64,000 bases of DNA from an uncultured Clostridia bacterium (lineage in GTDB: Bacteria; Bacillota; Clostridia; Oscillospirales; Oscillospiraceae). Below, one piece after another: positions 40,617-48,513 of this stretch. The DNA lies in assembly GCA_947649615.1 (NCBI GenBank), contig CANSSG010000004.1, forward strand, positions 1-64,000, given 5' to 3'. The position numbers and the translations under genes were made by a program. Under the pieces are notes generated by a model, which saw nothing but the letters and a program-made list of their open reading frames with translations, was not told the DNA's origin and searched no databases. Within the stretch, counting starts at the first letter, position 1; every line of letters starts with the position of its first letter.

Positions 40617-42227
40617 ATGACATTCAAACAACTGAACTTACTGCCCCAGCTGCTCCAAGCGGTAGAGGAGTTGGGGTACGTCCAACCATCCCCCATCCAA
40701 GCCCAGGCCATTCCGCCGGTGCTGAAAGGCCGGGATCTGGTTGGCTGCGCCCAGACGGGTACAGGAAAGACGGCGGCTTTTGCCATCCCCATTCTCCAAC
40801 GCCTGAGCGGCAGCCCCAGCCGGCGCCACAGCCCCATCCGCGCCCTGGTGCTGACGCCCACCCGGGAGCTGGCGCTGCAAATCAAGGAGAGTTTCGACCA
40901 ATACGGCAAGTACCTGCCCCTCCGCCACACGGTCATTTTCGGCGGCGTAGGACAAGCCCCCCAGGTAGAAGCCCTGCAAAGGGGGGTAGACATCCTGGTC
41001 GCCACGCCCGGGCGCCTGAACGACCTGTGCAGCCAGGGCCACATTGACCTGGCGGGGGTCGAGGCCTTCGTCCTGGACGAAGCGGACCGGATGCTGGACA
41101 TGGGCTTCATCCACGACGTACGGAAGGTAATCGACCGCCTGCCGGAGAAGCGGCAGACCCTCCTGTTTTCGGCCACCATGCCGCAGGAGATCGCAGAGCT
41201 GTCAAAGAAGGTACTCCGCGACCCGGTGAAGGTAGAGGTAACCCCCCAATCCTCCACGGTAGACGCCATTGCACAGCGTCTCTACAAGGTGGACAAATCC
41301 AACAAAAAGCATCTTCTCCAGCACGTACTGCAAGATGAAACCCTGGACAGCGTCCTGGTGTTCACCAACACCAAGCACGGCGCGGACCGTGTGGTAAAGG
41401 AGCTCAGCCGCGCAGGCATCCCCGCCATGGCCATCCACGGCAACAAGGGCCAGACGGCCCGCATCAAGGCCTTAGACAGTTTCAAAAACGGCGCCATCCG
41501 CGTCCTGGTAGCCACTGACATCGCGGCCCGCGGCATTGATGTAAACGAGCTTGCGGCGGTGGTAAACTATGAGCTGCCCAACGTCCCCGAGACTTACGTC
41601 CACCGCATCGGCCGGACGGGCCGGGCAGGCCGGACAGGCGCAGCCATCAGCTTTTGCAACTACGACGAGCTGGCCTATTTAAGGGATATCGAAAAGCTGA
41701 TCCGCAAAACAATCCCCGTAGTAGAGGACCATCCCTGGCCCATGGAGGTTTTCGAGGCAACGCCCAAAAAGCAGCGGGAGCCGCGCCCACCCCGCGCCCA
41801 GCGCCAGGCGGTCCCATCCAAGCAAGCCAATCCAATTTTCAAGCCAGAGCCGTTCAAACCGGCCCGCCCCGCGCCGAAGCCCGCGCTCAAGCCCACGCTG
41901 AAACCGGCGGCAAAACCTGCGCCGGGACCCGCGCCGCAGGCGGCAAAGCCCCTGCCCACGCCGGAGCCGCCGCGTCCGCGCCGCGCGCCCACTCCCCGTC
42001 CCAAGGCGGTTCGTGCGCCGTCTATGGACGACGAGCCGGTGATCATCAAGGTCGAGCGGCCCAAGGCGGTCTTTCCCCCGGTGCCGCCGAAGCCGGCGGT
42101 TCGAAAAATCACCTCTGAACCGCCCCGCATGGGACGTCTGGCGGCATTTGCCGACGGCCGCCGCCGCAGCAATTACGGCAGCCGCCGCCGCAAGCCCAAT
42201 TCCAACCCAAAAACCGGAAAGGAGTAA
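40617..42227 (+). CDS. DEAD-box RNA helicase with long basic Pro-rich tail
   Basis: A 536-residue RNA helicase. The Q motif and Walker A ([11 protein letters not shown]) are near the start, then [12 protein letters not shown] in [18 protein letters not shown], and the second domain with ARGIDV and [11 protein letters not shown]. From about 395 on, the chain is a 140-residue tail of Pro/Ala/Lys/Arg repeats ([22 protein letters not shown]) ending [13 protein letters not shown], probably an RNA-binding extension. It resembles RhlE/CshA-type helicases active in cold or ribosome assembly. It is followed by luxS after six bases. Confidence 0.93.
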   Translation: MTFKQLNLLPQLLQAVEELGYVQPSPIQAQAIPPVLKGRDLVGCAQTGTGKTAAFAIPILQRLSGSPSRRHSPIRALVLTPTRELALQIKESFDQYGKYLPLRHTVIFGGVGQAPQVEALQRGVDILVATPGRLNDLCSQGHIDLAGVEAFVLDEADRMLDMGFIHDVRKVIDRLPEKRQTLLFSATMPQEIAELSKKVLRDPVKVEVTPQSSTVDAIAQRLYKVDKSNKKHLLQHVLQDETLDSVLVFTNTKHGADRVVKELSRAGIPAMAIHGNKGQTARIKALDSFKNGAIRVLVATDIAARGIDVNELAAVVNYELPNVPETYVHRIGRTGRAGRTGAAISFCNYDELAYLRDIEKLIRKTIPVVEDHPWPMEVFEATPKKQREPRPPRAQRQAVPSKQANPIFKPEPFKPARPAPKPALKPTLKPAAKPAPGPAPQAAKPLPTPEPPRPRRAPTPRPKAVRAPSMDDEPVIIKVERPKAVFPPVPPKPAVRKITSEPPRMGRLAAFADGRRRSNYGSRRRKPNSNPKTGKE

Positions 42228-42233
42228 CGACCA

Positions 42234-42692
42234 ATGGAGCGAATCGCCAGTTTTCAGGTAGACCACAACAAATTGGAGCCTGGCATGTACCTCTCCCGCC
42301 GCGACGGCCAAGTAGTCACCTTTGACCTGCGTTTCAAGAAGCCCAACACAGGCAGCCTTCTGACCAACGCGGAAATGCACTCCGTAGAGCACATCCTGGC
42401 CACTCTTCTGCGAAACGGCAGGGCGAAGGACGCGGTCATTTACTTCGGCCCCATGGGCTGTCAGACAGGCTTTTATTTCTTATTTGACAGCGCCCGTCTC
42501 AGCGAAGCGGACGCGGTAGAACTGCTGAAGGAAGCCTTTGCGGCGGGGGCGTCATTTGAGGGTGAAATGCCCGGAAAAAGCCCCATTGAATGCGGCAATT
42601 ATATCAACCTGGACGTAAACCTTGCCCGAGCGCAGTGCGCCTGTTACAGCGAAATCATCCGCGACTGGACGCCGGAAAAGCTGGCCTATTGA
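42234..42692 (+). CDS. luxS: S-ribosylhomocysteine lyase
   Basis: A 152-residue metalloenzyme that splits S-ribosylhomocysteine into homocysteine and the AI-2 precursor. The metal ligands are His49 and His53 in HSVEH and Cys120 in IECGN; the catalytic Cys76 is in MGCQTGF. Length fits the family (about 155). ATG 42234 follows AAAGGAG, six bases after the helicase stop, so both are on one transcript ending at 42740. It recycles the methyl cycle. Cysteine genes are just downstream on the other strand. Confidence 0.96.
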   Translation: MERIASFQVDHNKLEPGMYLSRRDGQVVTFDLRFKKPNTGSLLTNAEMHSVEHILATLLRNGRAKDAVIYFGPMGCQTGFYFLFDSARLSEADAVELLKEAFAAGASFEGEMPGKSPIECGNYINLDVNLARAQCACYSEIIRDWTPEKLAY

Positions 42693-42704
42693 GAAAAGCA
42701 AAAG

Positions 42705-42740
42705 GAGTGGGTGTCACATCCGTGACGCCCACTCTTTTTT
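42705..42740. terminator. Bidirectional terminator between luxS and cysS
   Basis: GAGTGGGTGTCAC pairs with GTGACGCCCACTC around ATCC. T6 follows on plus and CCTTTTGC on minus. Confidence 0.88.
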
Positions 42741-42771
42741 AATCCTGAACACCCAACGGCGTCCGCTGGTC

Positions 42772-44223
42772 TCAGACCCGTTTCCAAACCGCGCCATCTT
42801 TCGTATCGGCGACCTCGACGCCCATAGCCTTCAGCTCGTCACGAATCCTGTCGGCCCCGGCGAAATCCTTAGCCCTCTTCGCTTCCGCCCGCCGGAGAAC
42901 CAGCGCGTCGATATCCGGGTCCCCCTCGCCGGAGATTATGAAGCCGCCGGACACGGAAGCCGCGGCTTTTGCCGTCTCATCCGCCTTACGCTTTTCCTCC
43001 GCCTTTTCCAGGAGGCCCAGCCCCAGCACCCTGTCAAAATCCGCCAGCAGCGCCAGCTTCGTCTCATCATTTGCCGGAACCTTCAGCGCGTCATAGAGCG
43101 CGGTCACGCCCAGCGACGTATTGAGGTCATTCCCCATCGCTTTCCGGAACTTCTCCTTCTGGGCATCCAAGACGGCCTGGTCAATTTCTCCATTTCCCAG
43201 CTTCAGCGCGGCGACCCTGGCAACCAGCTTGTTATACGCCCCCTGGGCGTTATCCAGGTTTTCCCAGGAGAACACCAGCGACTTCCGGTAATGGCTCTGC
43301 AAGCAGAACAGCCGGTAAGCCAGCGGGTCATATCCCTTCTCCAGCAAGAGGGACAGCGTCAGCTTCTCCCCTTTGCTTTTGCTCATTTTTCCCGCCGGCG
43401 TATTCAAGTGGAGCACATGCACCCACCAATTGCACCATTTATGTCCCAAAAACGCCTCGCTCTGGGCGATTTCATTGGTATGGTGGGGGAAGGCGTTGTC
43501 AATTCCGCCGCAATGAATATCCAGGTCTTCCCCCAGGTGCTTCATCGAAATCGCGGAGCACTCGATATGCCATCCGGGGTAACCGGTACCCCACGGGGAA
43601 TCCCATTTCAGCGCCTGGTCCTCGAACTTGGACTGGGTAAACCAAAGGACGAAATCGCTCTTATTGCGCTTATTCCCGTCCTCCTCCACGCCCTCCCGGA
43701 CGCCCACGGCCAAATCCTCGGCGTCATGGTCGTTAAAAACATAGTACCGGTCCAACTTGCTGGTATCAAAGTAAATATTCCCCCCCGCCGGATAGGCGTA
43801 GCCGGTATCCAGCAGCTTGGTAATCAATTGGATATACTCCCCGATGCAGTTCGTCGCCGGCTCCACCACGTCCGGCCGCTTGATATGCAGCTTATCGCAG
43901 TCGGCAAAGAACGCCTCGGTATAAAACCGTGCGATATCCAAAATCGTCTTATTTTCCCGCTTCGCCCCTTTTAGCATCTTATCCTCGCCGGTGTCGGCGT
44001 CGCTGGAGAGATGCCCCACGTCGGTAATATTCATGACGCGTTTGACGTTGTACCCCTCATAGCGCAGGAATTTTTCCAGCACGTCCTCCATGAGGTAGCT
44101 GCGCAGGTTGCCGATGTGGGCATAATCGTAGACCGTAGGGCCGCAGGTATACATTTTAACAATATCGGGATGGTTCGGGACGAACTCCTCTTTCTTATGG
44201 GTCGCGGAATTATACAGATACAT
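42772..44223 (-). CDS. cysS: Cysteinyl-tRNA synthetase
   Basis: A 483-residue class I aminoacyl-tRNA synthetase that charges tRNA-Cys. The zinc-binding Cys27 is in YTCGPTVY, the HIGH motif is HIGN (36-39), the zinc site continues in GWHIECSAIS, and KMSKS appears as GKMSKSKG. The C-terminal anticodon domain ends VADTKDGAVWKRV. ATG 44223 follows AAAGGAGAG; the longer frame to 44241 has no site. It is 14 bases after cysE, so the two form one unit. Confidence 0.96.
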   Translation of the reverse strand: MYLYNSATHKKEEFVPNHPDIVKMYTCGPTVYDYAHIGNLRSYLMEDVLEKFLRYEGYNVKRVMNITDVGHLSSDADTGEDKMLKGAKRENKTILDIARFYTEAFFADCDKLHIKRPDVVEPATNCIGEYIQLITKLLDTGYAYPAGGNIYFDTSKLDRYYVFNDHDAEDLAVGVREGVEEDGNKRNKSDFVLWFTQSKFEDQALKWDSPWGTGYPGWHIECSAISMKHLGEDLDIHCGGIDNAFPHHTNEIAQSEAFLGHKWCNWWVHVLHLNTPAGKMSKSKGEKLTLSLLLEKGYDPLAYRLFCLQSHYRKSLVFSWENLDNAQGAYNKLVARVAALKLGNGEIDQAVLDAQKEKFRKAMGNDLNTSLGVTALYDALKVPANDETKLALLADFDRVLGLGLLEKAEEKRKADETAKAAASVSGGFIISGEGDPDIDALVLRRAEAKRAKDFAGADRIRDELKAMGVEVADTKDGAVWKRV

Positions 44224-44237
44224 ATTGTCTCTCCTTT

Positions 44238-44885
44238 TCATTGGAAGTTTTTTTCAGAATCCTGTAGTTTTTTCTCCAATTCCTCCACCCTGCGGGCAAG
44301 GGCCTCGATTTTTTGCAGGGTAGGGTTCACAACATTGGTCTGGTCCACCTCGTCGGCATAGCGGCGGACTTTCTCGCCGTTGACGCGGACGATTTGCGCG
44401 GGTACGCCCACGGCGGTGGCGTTAGGCGGCACATCCTGCAAAACCACCGCGCCCGCAGCGATCCGGGCGTTATCATGAATCGTAATCGGCCCCAGCACCC
44501 TGGCCCCGGAACCCACCATCACATTATTTCCCAAAGTCGGGTGCCGTTTCCCCACGTCCTTCCCCGTTCCTCCCAGGGTCACGCCCTGATAAAGCAGCAC
44601 ATCATCCCCGATCTCGGTAGTTTCACCAATAACGATGCCGGTGCCATGGTCGATTACCAATCTCCTTCCAATCGCGGCGCCGGGATGGATTTCGATTCCG
44701 GTCCAGAACCGCGCCCACTGGGAAATACATCGGGCAATAAAGCACAGCCCCCGGCCATGGAACCAGTGGGCGATTCGGTAGTAGATCGTAGCGTGGACGC
44801 CGGCATACAAGAGGAAAATTTCAAATTTCCCTCTCGCGGCCGGGTCTCTCCGCTGGTAAGCGGATAAGGTTTCTCTTAACAACAT
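44238..44885 (-). CDS. cysE: Serine O-acetyltransferase
   Basis: A 215-residue left-handed beta-helix enzyme that makes O-acetylserine from serine and acetyl-CoA. The hexapeptide repeats run from about 60 to 160: IHPGAAIGRRLVIDHGTGIVIGE, with catalytic His in IDHGTG, and GGTGKDVGKRHPTLGNNVMVG. The C-terminal tail is predicted as coiled coil (LARRVEELEKKLQD), an extension beyond the usual EpsC length. It is expected to feed the CysK at 1053-1985. It is preceded by a 340-base transcribed region. Confidence 0.95.
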   Translation of the reverse strand: MLLRETLSAYQRRDPAARGKFEIFLLYAGVHATIYYRIAHWFHGRGLCFIARCISQWARFWTGIEIHPGAAIGRRLVIDHGTGIVIGETTEIGDDVLLYQGVTLGGTGKDVGKRHPTLGNNVMVGSGARVLGPITIHDNARIAAGAVVLQDVPPNATAVGVPAQIVRVNGEKVRRYADEVDQTNVVNPTLQKIEALARRVEELEKKLQDSEKNFQ

Positions 44886-44926
44886 ATAGGAAATCCTTCA
44901 ACTTCACATAGAATCAACAGACTGTC

Positions 44927-45228
44927 AAAAAAGCCCTCTAGCGTACGCGGCGGCGGGGGCATTCTGAAAATTTATCTGAAAATTTCTAAAAAGGTTGCAC
45001 GAAGCACGGCAACTTTCGGCCAGATGCGGCCTATAGGTGTAGCGGGCGTCACCTACCGGAACTTCGCGCGTTCGAACAAAAACGCCCACAGGGGTTGATC
45101 TCCCTGGACATTCCCCCGCGCCGGTTGCAAACGGAGGCACCTTGAAAACCGAATATGCTCCCCGTCCCAAGGACGGCACAGCGGGGAGTACGCCCCCTGC
45201 CGCCGCCAGGCGGCGCAGGAAACTGCTT
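44927..45228 (-). ncRNA. Candidate structured RNA or long regulatory leader upstream of cysE-cysS
   Basis: About 300 bases on the minus strand start just after a strong promoter (45235-45263) and end in a T6 tract (44927-44932) after GCCC...GGGC pairing. Inside are several hairpins: a CCGTCC-caa-GGACGG within CCCCG...CGGGG (45161-45188), GCCGCC...GGCGGC (near 45200-45216), a GGGCGT...ACGCCC long pair (about 45045-45090), and GTTGC...GCAAC (44994-45013) followed by a T5 tract. A 112-codon frame crosses it (45263-44925) with no ribosome site. I cannot match it to tmRNA, RNase P, SRP, 6S or T-box RNA. Confidence 0.5.
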
Positions 45229-45234
45229 TCCATT

Positions 45235-45263
45235 ATATTACAAGCCAAATCCCTCCGTGTCAA
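45235..45263 (-). promoter_or_regulatory. Promoter of the cysE-cysS leader or RNA
   Basis: On the minus strand TTGACA (45263-45258), a 17-base spacer and TAATAT (45240-45235). It is 350 bases before cysE. Confidence 0.75.
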
Positions 45264-45413
45264 GAAAAGAAAGCCCCCATCTTTTCGTAAAAAATTCGTG
45301 AATTTTCGGGAAAACCGCCTGCCGCCCTTGCGGCGGGGCTGATTTTATGCTAATATAGGTAAGTTGTTAAGTACGCAGCATCAGAAAAATAATAATTGCA
45401 AGAGGAACGATTT

Positions 45414-46577
45414 ATGGAAATCACACAGGGCGTCCGTTTTGATACGCTGGGCCTGTCCCCAGAAATCATGCGGGCGCTGGAGAAAAAAAATTACCAGCTT
45501 TCAACGCCCATCCAGGCCGGGTGCATCCCTCCCATGCTGGACTGGCAGGACGTCACCGCGAAAGCCCCCACCGGCACTGGCAAAACCTTTGCCTTTGGCA
45601 TCCCCATCATCGAGCACATTGACGGCGAAAACGACCAGGTGCAGGCCGTCATTTTAGCCCCTACCCGTGAGTTGGCCATGCAGATTACCGCTGAAATGCG
45701 GGACCTGGCCCAATTCAAGCCCGGCGTCCGCATGGTCTGCCTCTACGGCGGCCAGCCCATCGGGAAGCAAATCGACGCCCTCAAAAAGCGCCCTCAAATT
45801 GTCATTGCCACCCCCGGCCGTTTAGGCGACCATCTCAAGCGCCGCACCGTCCGCATCGACGCGGTTCAGACCGCCGTCCTGGATGAAGCGGACCGGATGT
45901 TGGACATGGGCTTCATCCATGACGTGACCCGTCTGCTGGACCAGATGAAGAACCGGAAAAACCTGGGGCTTTTCTCCGCCACCATCAGCCGCGAGGTCAT
46001 GGACATCGCCTGGGTCTACCAGCGCGACGCGGTAGAGATCACGGTCCGCCCCGACGAGGAAAACAAGCCCGACATTCTCCAATACCGCCTTGAGACCACG
46101 CTGGACGGCAAAGTAGACGCCCTGGAAAAGATTATTACCCAGGAGCAGTATGACCGCGTGATGATTTTCTGCAACACGAAAGGCAACACGGAGCGGGTCA
46201 CGAAGCTTCTGCAAATGCGGGGCGTGGACGCCCAGTGCATCCACGGCGATATTCCCCAGGAAAAGCGGGAAAAGGTCATGGCCCGTTTCCGCCGCGGGGA
46301 GCTTCGGGTATTCGTCGCCACCGACGTAGCGGCCCGGGGCATTGACGTAGACGACGTCGAGGCGGTCTTCAATTATGATGTCCCGGACGAGAACGAATAC
46401 TACGTCCACCGCATAGGCCGGACGGGCCGTGCCAAGCGCCACGGCGCCGCCTATACGTTTGTCACCGACTATCCCGGCATGGTCCGGTTGAACGACATTG
46501 CCAAGCACACAAGAAACCAGATTCAGCCCGTAGCCTTCGGCCCTGACGGCAAGCTGGAACCCATGGAGGCAAAATGA
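45414..46577 (+). CDS. DEAD-box RNA helicase, short form
   Basis: A 387-residue RNA helicase with a compact core and almost no tail: Q motif with FDTLGLSPEIMRAL, Walker A APTGTGKTFAF, PTRELAMQ, DEAD in [13 protein letters not shown], and [28 protein letters not shown]. It shares much sequence with the helicase at 40617 but lacks the basic tail, so it is a diverged paralogue. ATG 45414 follows AAGAGGAACG. Its stop overlaps the start of the peptide-binding protein by four bases. Confidence 0.92.
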   Translation: MEITQGVRFDTLGLSPEIMRALEKKNYQLSTPIQAGCIPPMLDWQDVTAKAPTGTGKTFAFGIPIIEHIDGENDQVQAVILAPTRELAMQITAEMRDLAQFKPGVRMVCLYGGQPIGKQIDALKKRPQIVIATPGRLGDHLKRRTVRIDAVQTAVLDEADRMLDMGFIHDVTRLLDQMKNRKNLGLFSATISREVMDIAWVYQRDAVEITVRPDEENKPDILQYRLETTLDGKVDALEKIITQEQYDRVMIFCNTKGNTERVTKLLQMRGVDAQCIHGDIPQEKREKVMARFRRGELRVFVATDVAARGIDVDDVEAVFNYDVPDENEYYVHRIGRTGRAKRHGAAYTFVTDYPGMVRLNDIAKHTRNQIQPVAFGPDGKLEPMEAK

Positions 46578-48391
46578 AACCGCACATGTTAAAAAAGCAA
46601 ACCGCCCTGTTGCTATTGCTGGCATTTCTGCTTCTCACCGCCTGCGGCGCCGGGCCGGAGGAACCAGAAACACCTCCCCCCTCCCCTCCTCCCCAAGCGG
46701 ACCGCCTGGCCGTCCGCTTAGGCGGGACCTCCGCCACCCTGGACCCCGCGTCCACCGTAGTTCCCGGCTGCGAGACTATTTTGTACCATCTTTACGAAAA
46801 CCTTCTCCGCTGGGAAGACGGCGGAGACGGCTGGGCAGTCCTGGCCAACGGCCAGGCGGAAAGCTACACGATCGAAACCGACTACGCCGGCAACGCCACA
46901 TACACCTTCAAGCTTCGCGAGGGCATCCGCTGGTCCGACGGCACAGCCGTAAAAGCGCAGGATTTTGTCTTTGCATGGCGGCGCTTAGCGGACCCGGCCA
47001 ACGACCTGCCCCACCGTACACTGATGTCGGTTATTTCCGGCTACGCGGAGGTTCAGGAGACCGGCGACACCACGCTTCTGGCAGTCACCGCGCCGGACAG
47101 CAAGACGCTTACCGTAGCCCTAAACGGCAGTCCCGCCCATTTTTTGGAGACGGTCTGCGCCGGCGCATACACCATGCCTTTGCGTGAAAATTCCCCTTCT
47201 TACGCCATTCCGTCGGTAACCAACGGCGCATACACCCTCGCCAGCCGCAAGCAGGGCGAGATAACGCTGGCCCGCAGTGAAACCTACTACGCCCCCGCGC
47301 CGAAGGGTCCGGAATCCATCCAATTCATCGCGTCCCAAGGCGCGGAAGCCGACGCCGCCGCGCTGGCCGCCGGAGAGGCCGCCCTGATTTCCGTCCTCCC
47401 CGCCGAAACCCTGCAAGCGTTGTCCGGCAGCGGCGTCTGGACGCCGGACCCTGTGACTGCCACCTGCGGCGTCCTGCTCAACTGTAAGACGCCCCCCTTT
47501 GACAACGCCAATGTGCGCCTGGCCTTCCATCTGTCCATCGACCACCAGGCGGTTGCAGACGGCTTAGGCGACCTGACTATCCGGCCCGCACCGGGCATCG
47601 TCCCCTACGGCGTATCCGATTTCAGCCAACGCCCTCCGGCGGAGGAGCCTATAGAAGACAACACCCTCCCCGACCCCATGCTTCAGCAGCCGGAGGCCAT
47701 CGTTCCAGACCCCACCTGCTGGGACTTCCGCACCCACAGCCAAACCCTGGTCACTGCGGAGCACACCCACGACCATGAGAGCGACTGCAACTACGCCAAG
47801 GCCCTGATGGCCCAGGCGGGCTATCCCAACGGCGCAGGCTTCCCCGCTGTAGAGTACCTGTACCTCAGCGGCAGTGCGGAAGGACGGACGCTGGCGGCGC
47901 TTCTGGCGGCGCAGTGGAAGGAATGCCTTGGCGTCTCCATTACCCTCCGGGCCGTGGGCGAAGAGGAATATCAAGCAGCCTTCATCCCCGTCCTTCCCGA
48001 GGAGGGCGAGGAAGGCGAGGATGCCGGAACCGAGGCTGAGCCGGAACCCACCGCCCCCTTCCAGATGGCGGCAATGGAATTCGCGCCCGCTTACAGCGAC
48101 GCCGGCCTGCTGTTGGAGAACTGGCACAGCGGCGCGGAGGAAAATGTATCCGGATATGCCAGCCCCGCCTTCGACATCCTGCTGGACGCCGCAAAGGCCG
48201 CTGTCTCTCCGGATGCCAGGGATGCCTATCTTCACGACGCAGAAGCCATTCTCCTGGAAGATTCCCCCGTAATCCCCGTGTTCTGCCGGGGCAGCGGATT
48301 CCAGCTTGCCAGCGGCCTTACCGGCCTGTACCGCGCGCCGGACGGCGTGTTCTTCCTTTACAACGTCCAGGCGGCGGCGCAGGAAGGATAG
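46574..48391 (+). CDS. ABC transporter substrate-binding lipoprotein, OppA/DppA family
   Basis: A 605-residue family 5 solute-binding protein. Lipobox TAC (Cys24) follows a hydrophobic signal, then a Pro-rich linker of about 20 residues (EEPETPPPSPPPQ). The domain begins LAVRLGGTSATLDPAST and includes the family segment LRWEDG, YTFKLREGIRWSDGTAVKAQDFVFAWRRLADP. An acidic insertion (EEGEEGEDAGTEAEPEP, about 477-493) is unusual. Peptides or similar are the likely ligand. No permease or ATPase gene is nearby, and its start is coupled (ATGA) to an RNA helicase gene. Confidence 0.92.
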   Translation: MKPHMLKKQTALLLLLAFLLLTACGAGPEEPETPPPSPPPQADRLAVRLGGTSATLDPASTVVPGCETILYHLYENLLRWEDGGDGWAVLANGQAESYTIETDYAGNATYTFKLREGIRWSDGTAVKAQDFVFAWRRLADPANDLPHRTLMSVISGYAEVQETGDTTLLAVTAPDSKTLTVALNGSPAHFLETVCAGAYTMPLRENSPSYAIPSVTNGAYTLASRKQGEITLARSETYYAPAPKGPESIQFIASQGAEADAAALAAGEAALISVLPAETLQALSGSGVWTPDPVTATCGVLLNCKTPPFDNANVRLAFHLSIDHQAVADGLGDLTIRPAPGIVPYGVSDFSQRPPAEEPIEDNTLPDPMLQQPEAIVPDPTCWDFRTHSQTLVTAEHTHDHESDCNYAKALMAQAGYPNGAGFPAVEYLYLSGSAEGRTLAALLAAQWKECLGVSITLRAVGEEEYQAAFIPVLPEEGEEGEDAGTEAEPEPTAPFQMAAMEFAPAYSDAGLLLENWHSGAEENVSGYASPAFDILLDAAKAAVSPDARDAYLHDAEAILLEDSPVIPVFCRGSGFQLASGLTGLYRAPDGVFFLYNVQAAAQEG

Positions 48392-48404
48392 CCCGGCTCT
48401 GATT

Positions 48405-48452
48405 GTTGCATGTGCAACTGCAAAGCGCCCCTTTTTACGATATGCTGATATC
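48405..48452 (+). promoter_or_regulatory. Two palindromes and weak promoter of the second cooS operon
   Basis: A perfect GTTGCA-TG-TGCAAC palindrome (48405-48418) and GATAT-gctg-ATATC (48439-48452). The latter overlaps the likely -10, TATGCT (48441-48446); the -35 is poor. A weak promoter with an upstream palindrome suggests activation by a CRP/FNR-type regulator, but none is seen nearby. Confidence 0.45.
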
Positions 48453-48468
48453 GTGAACAATTTAACAA
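48451..48468. promoter_or_regulatory. Predicted Rex-like operator of the second cooS operon
   Basis: TCGTGAACAATTTAACAA matches TTGTGAA-N4-TTAACAA with one mismatch. It follows the -10 by four bases. Confidence 0.6.
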
Positions 48469-48513
48469 ACCATCCCATATCCCCAGAAACATTCATGGAG
48501 GAGGAAACATCCT

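Noticed and set aside
45061..45090. tRNA T-arm-like GTTCGAAC
   Set aside because: No acceptor stem, D-arm or anticodon arm around it. No tRNA or rRNA genes were found anywhere in the window.
44925..45263. 112-codon frame before cysE
   Set aside because: No ribosome site, starts before the transcription start, and stops in the T-run; treated as part of a structured RNA region.
44886..45263. T-box or SAM-I riboswitch for cysteine genes
   Set aside because: No GGGTGGNACCGCG antiterminator core, no AG bulge or SAM-I core sequence found on the minus strand.
45361..45378. TTGTTAA half-site near the second helicase as a Rex site
   Set aside because: Only one half-site is present; the second half does not match.
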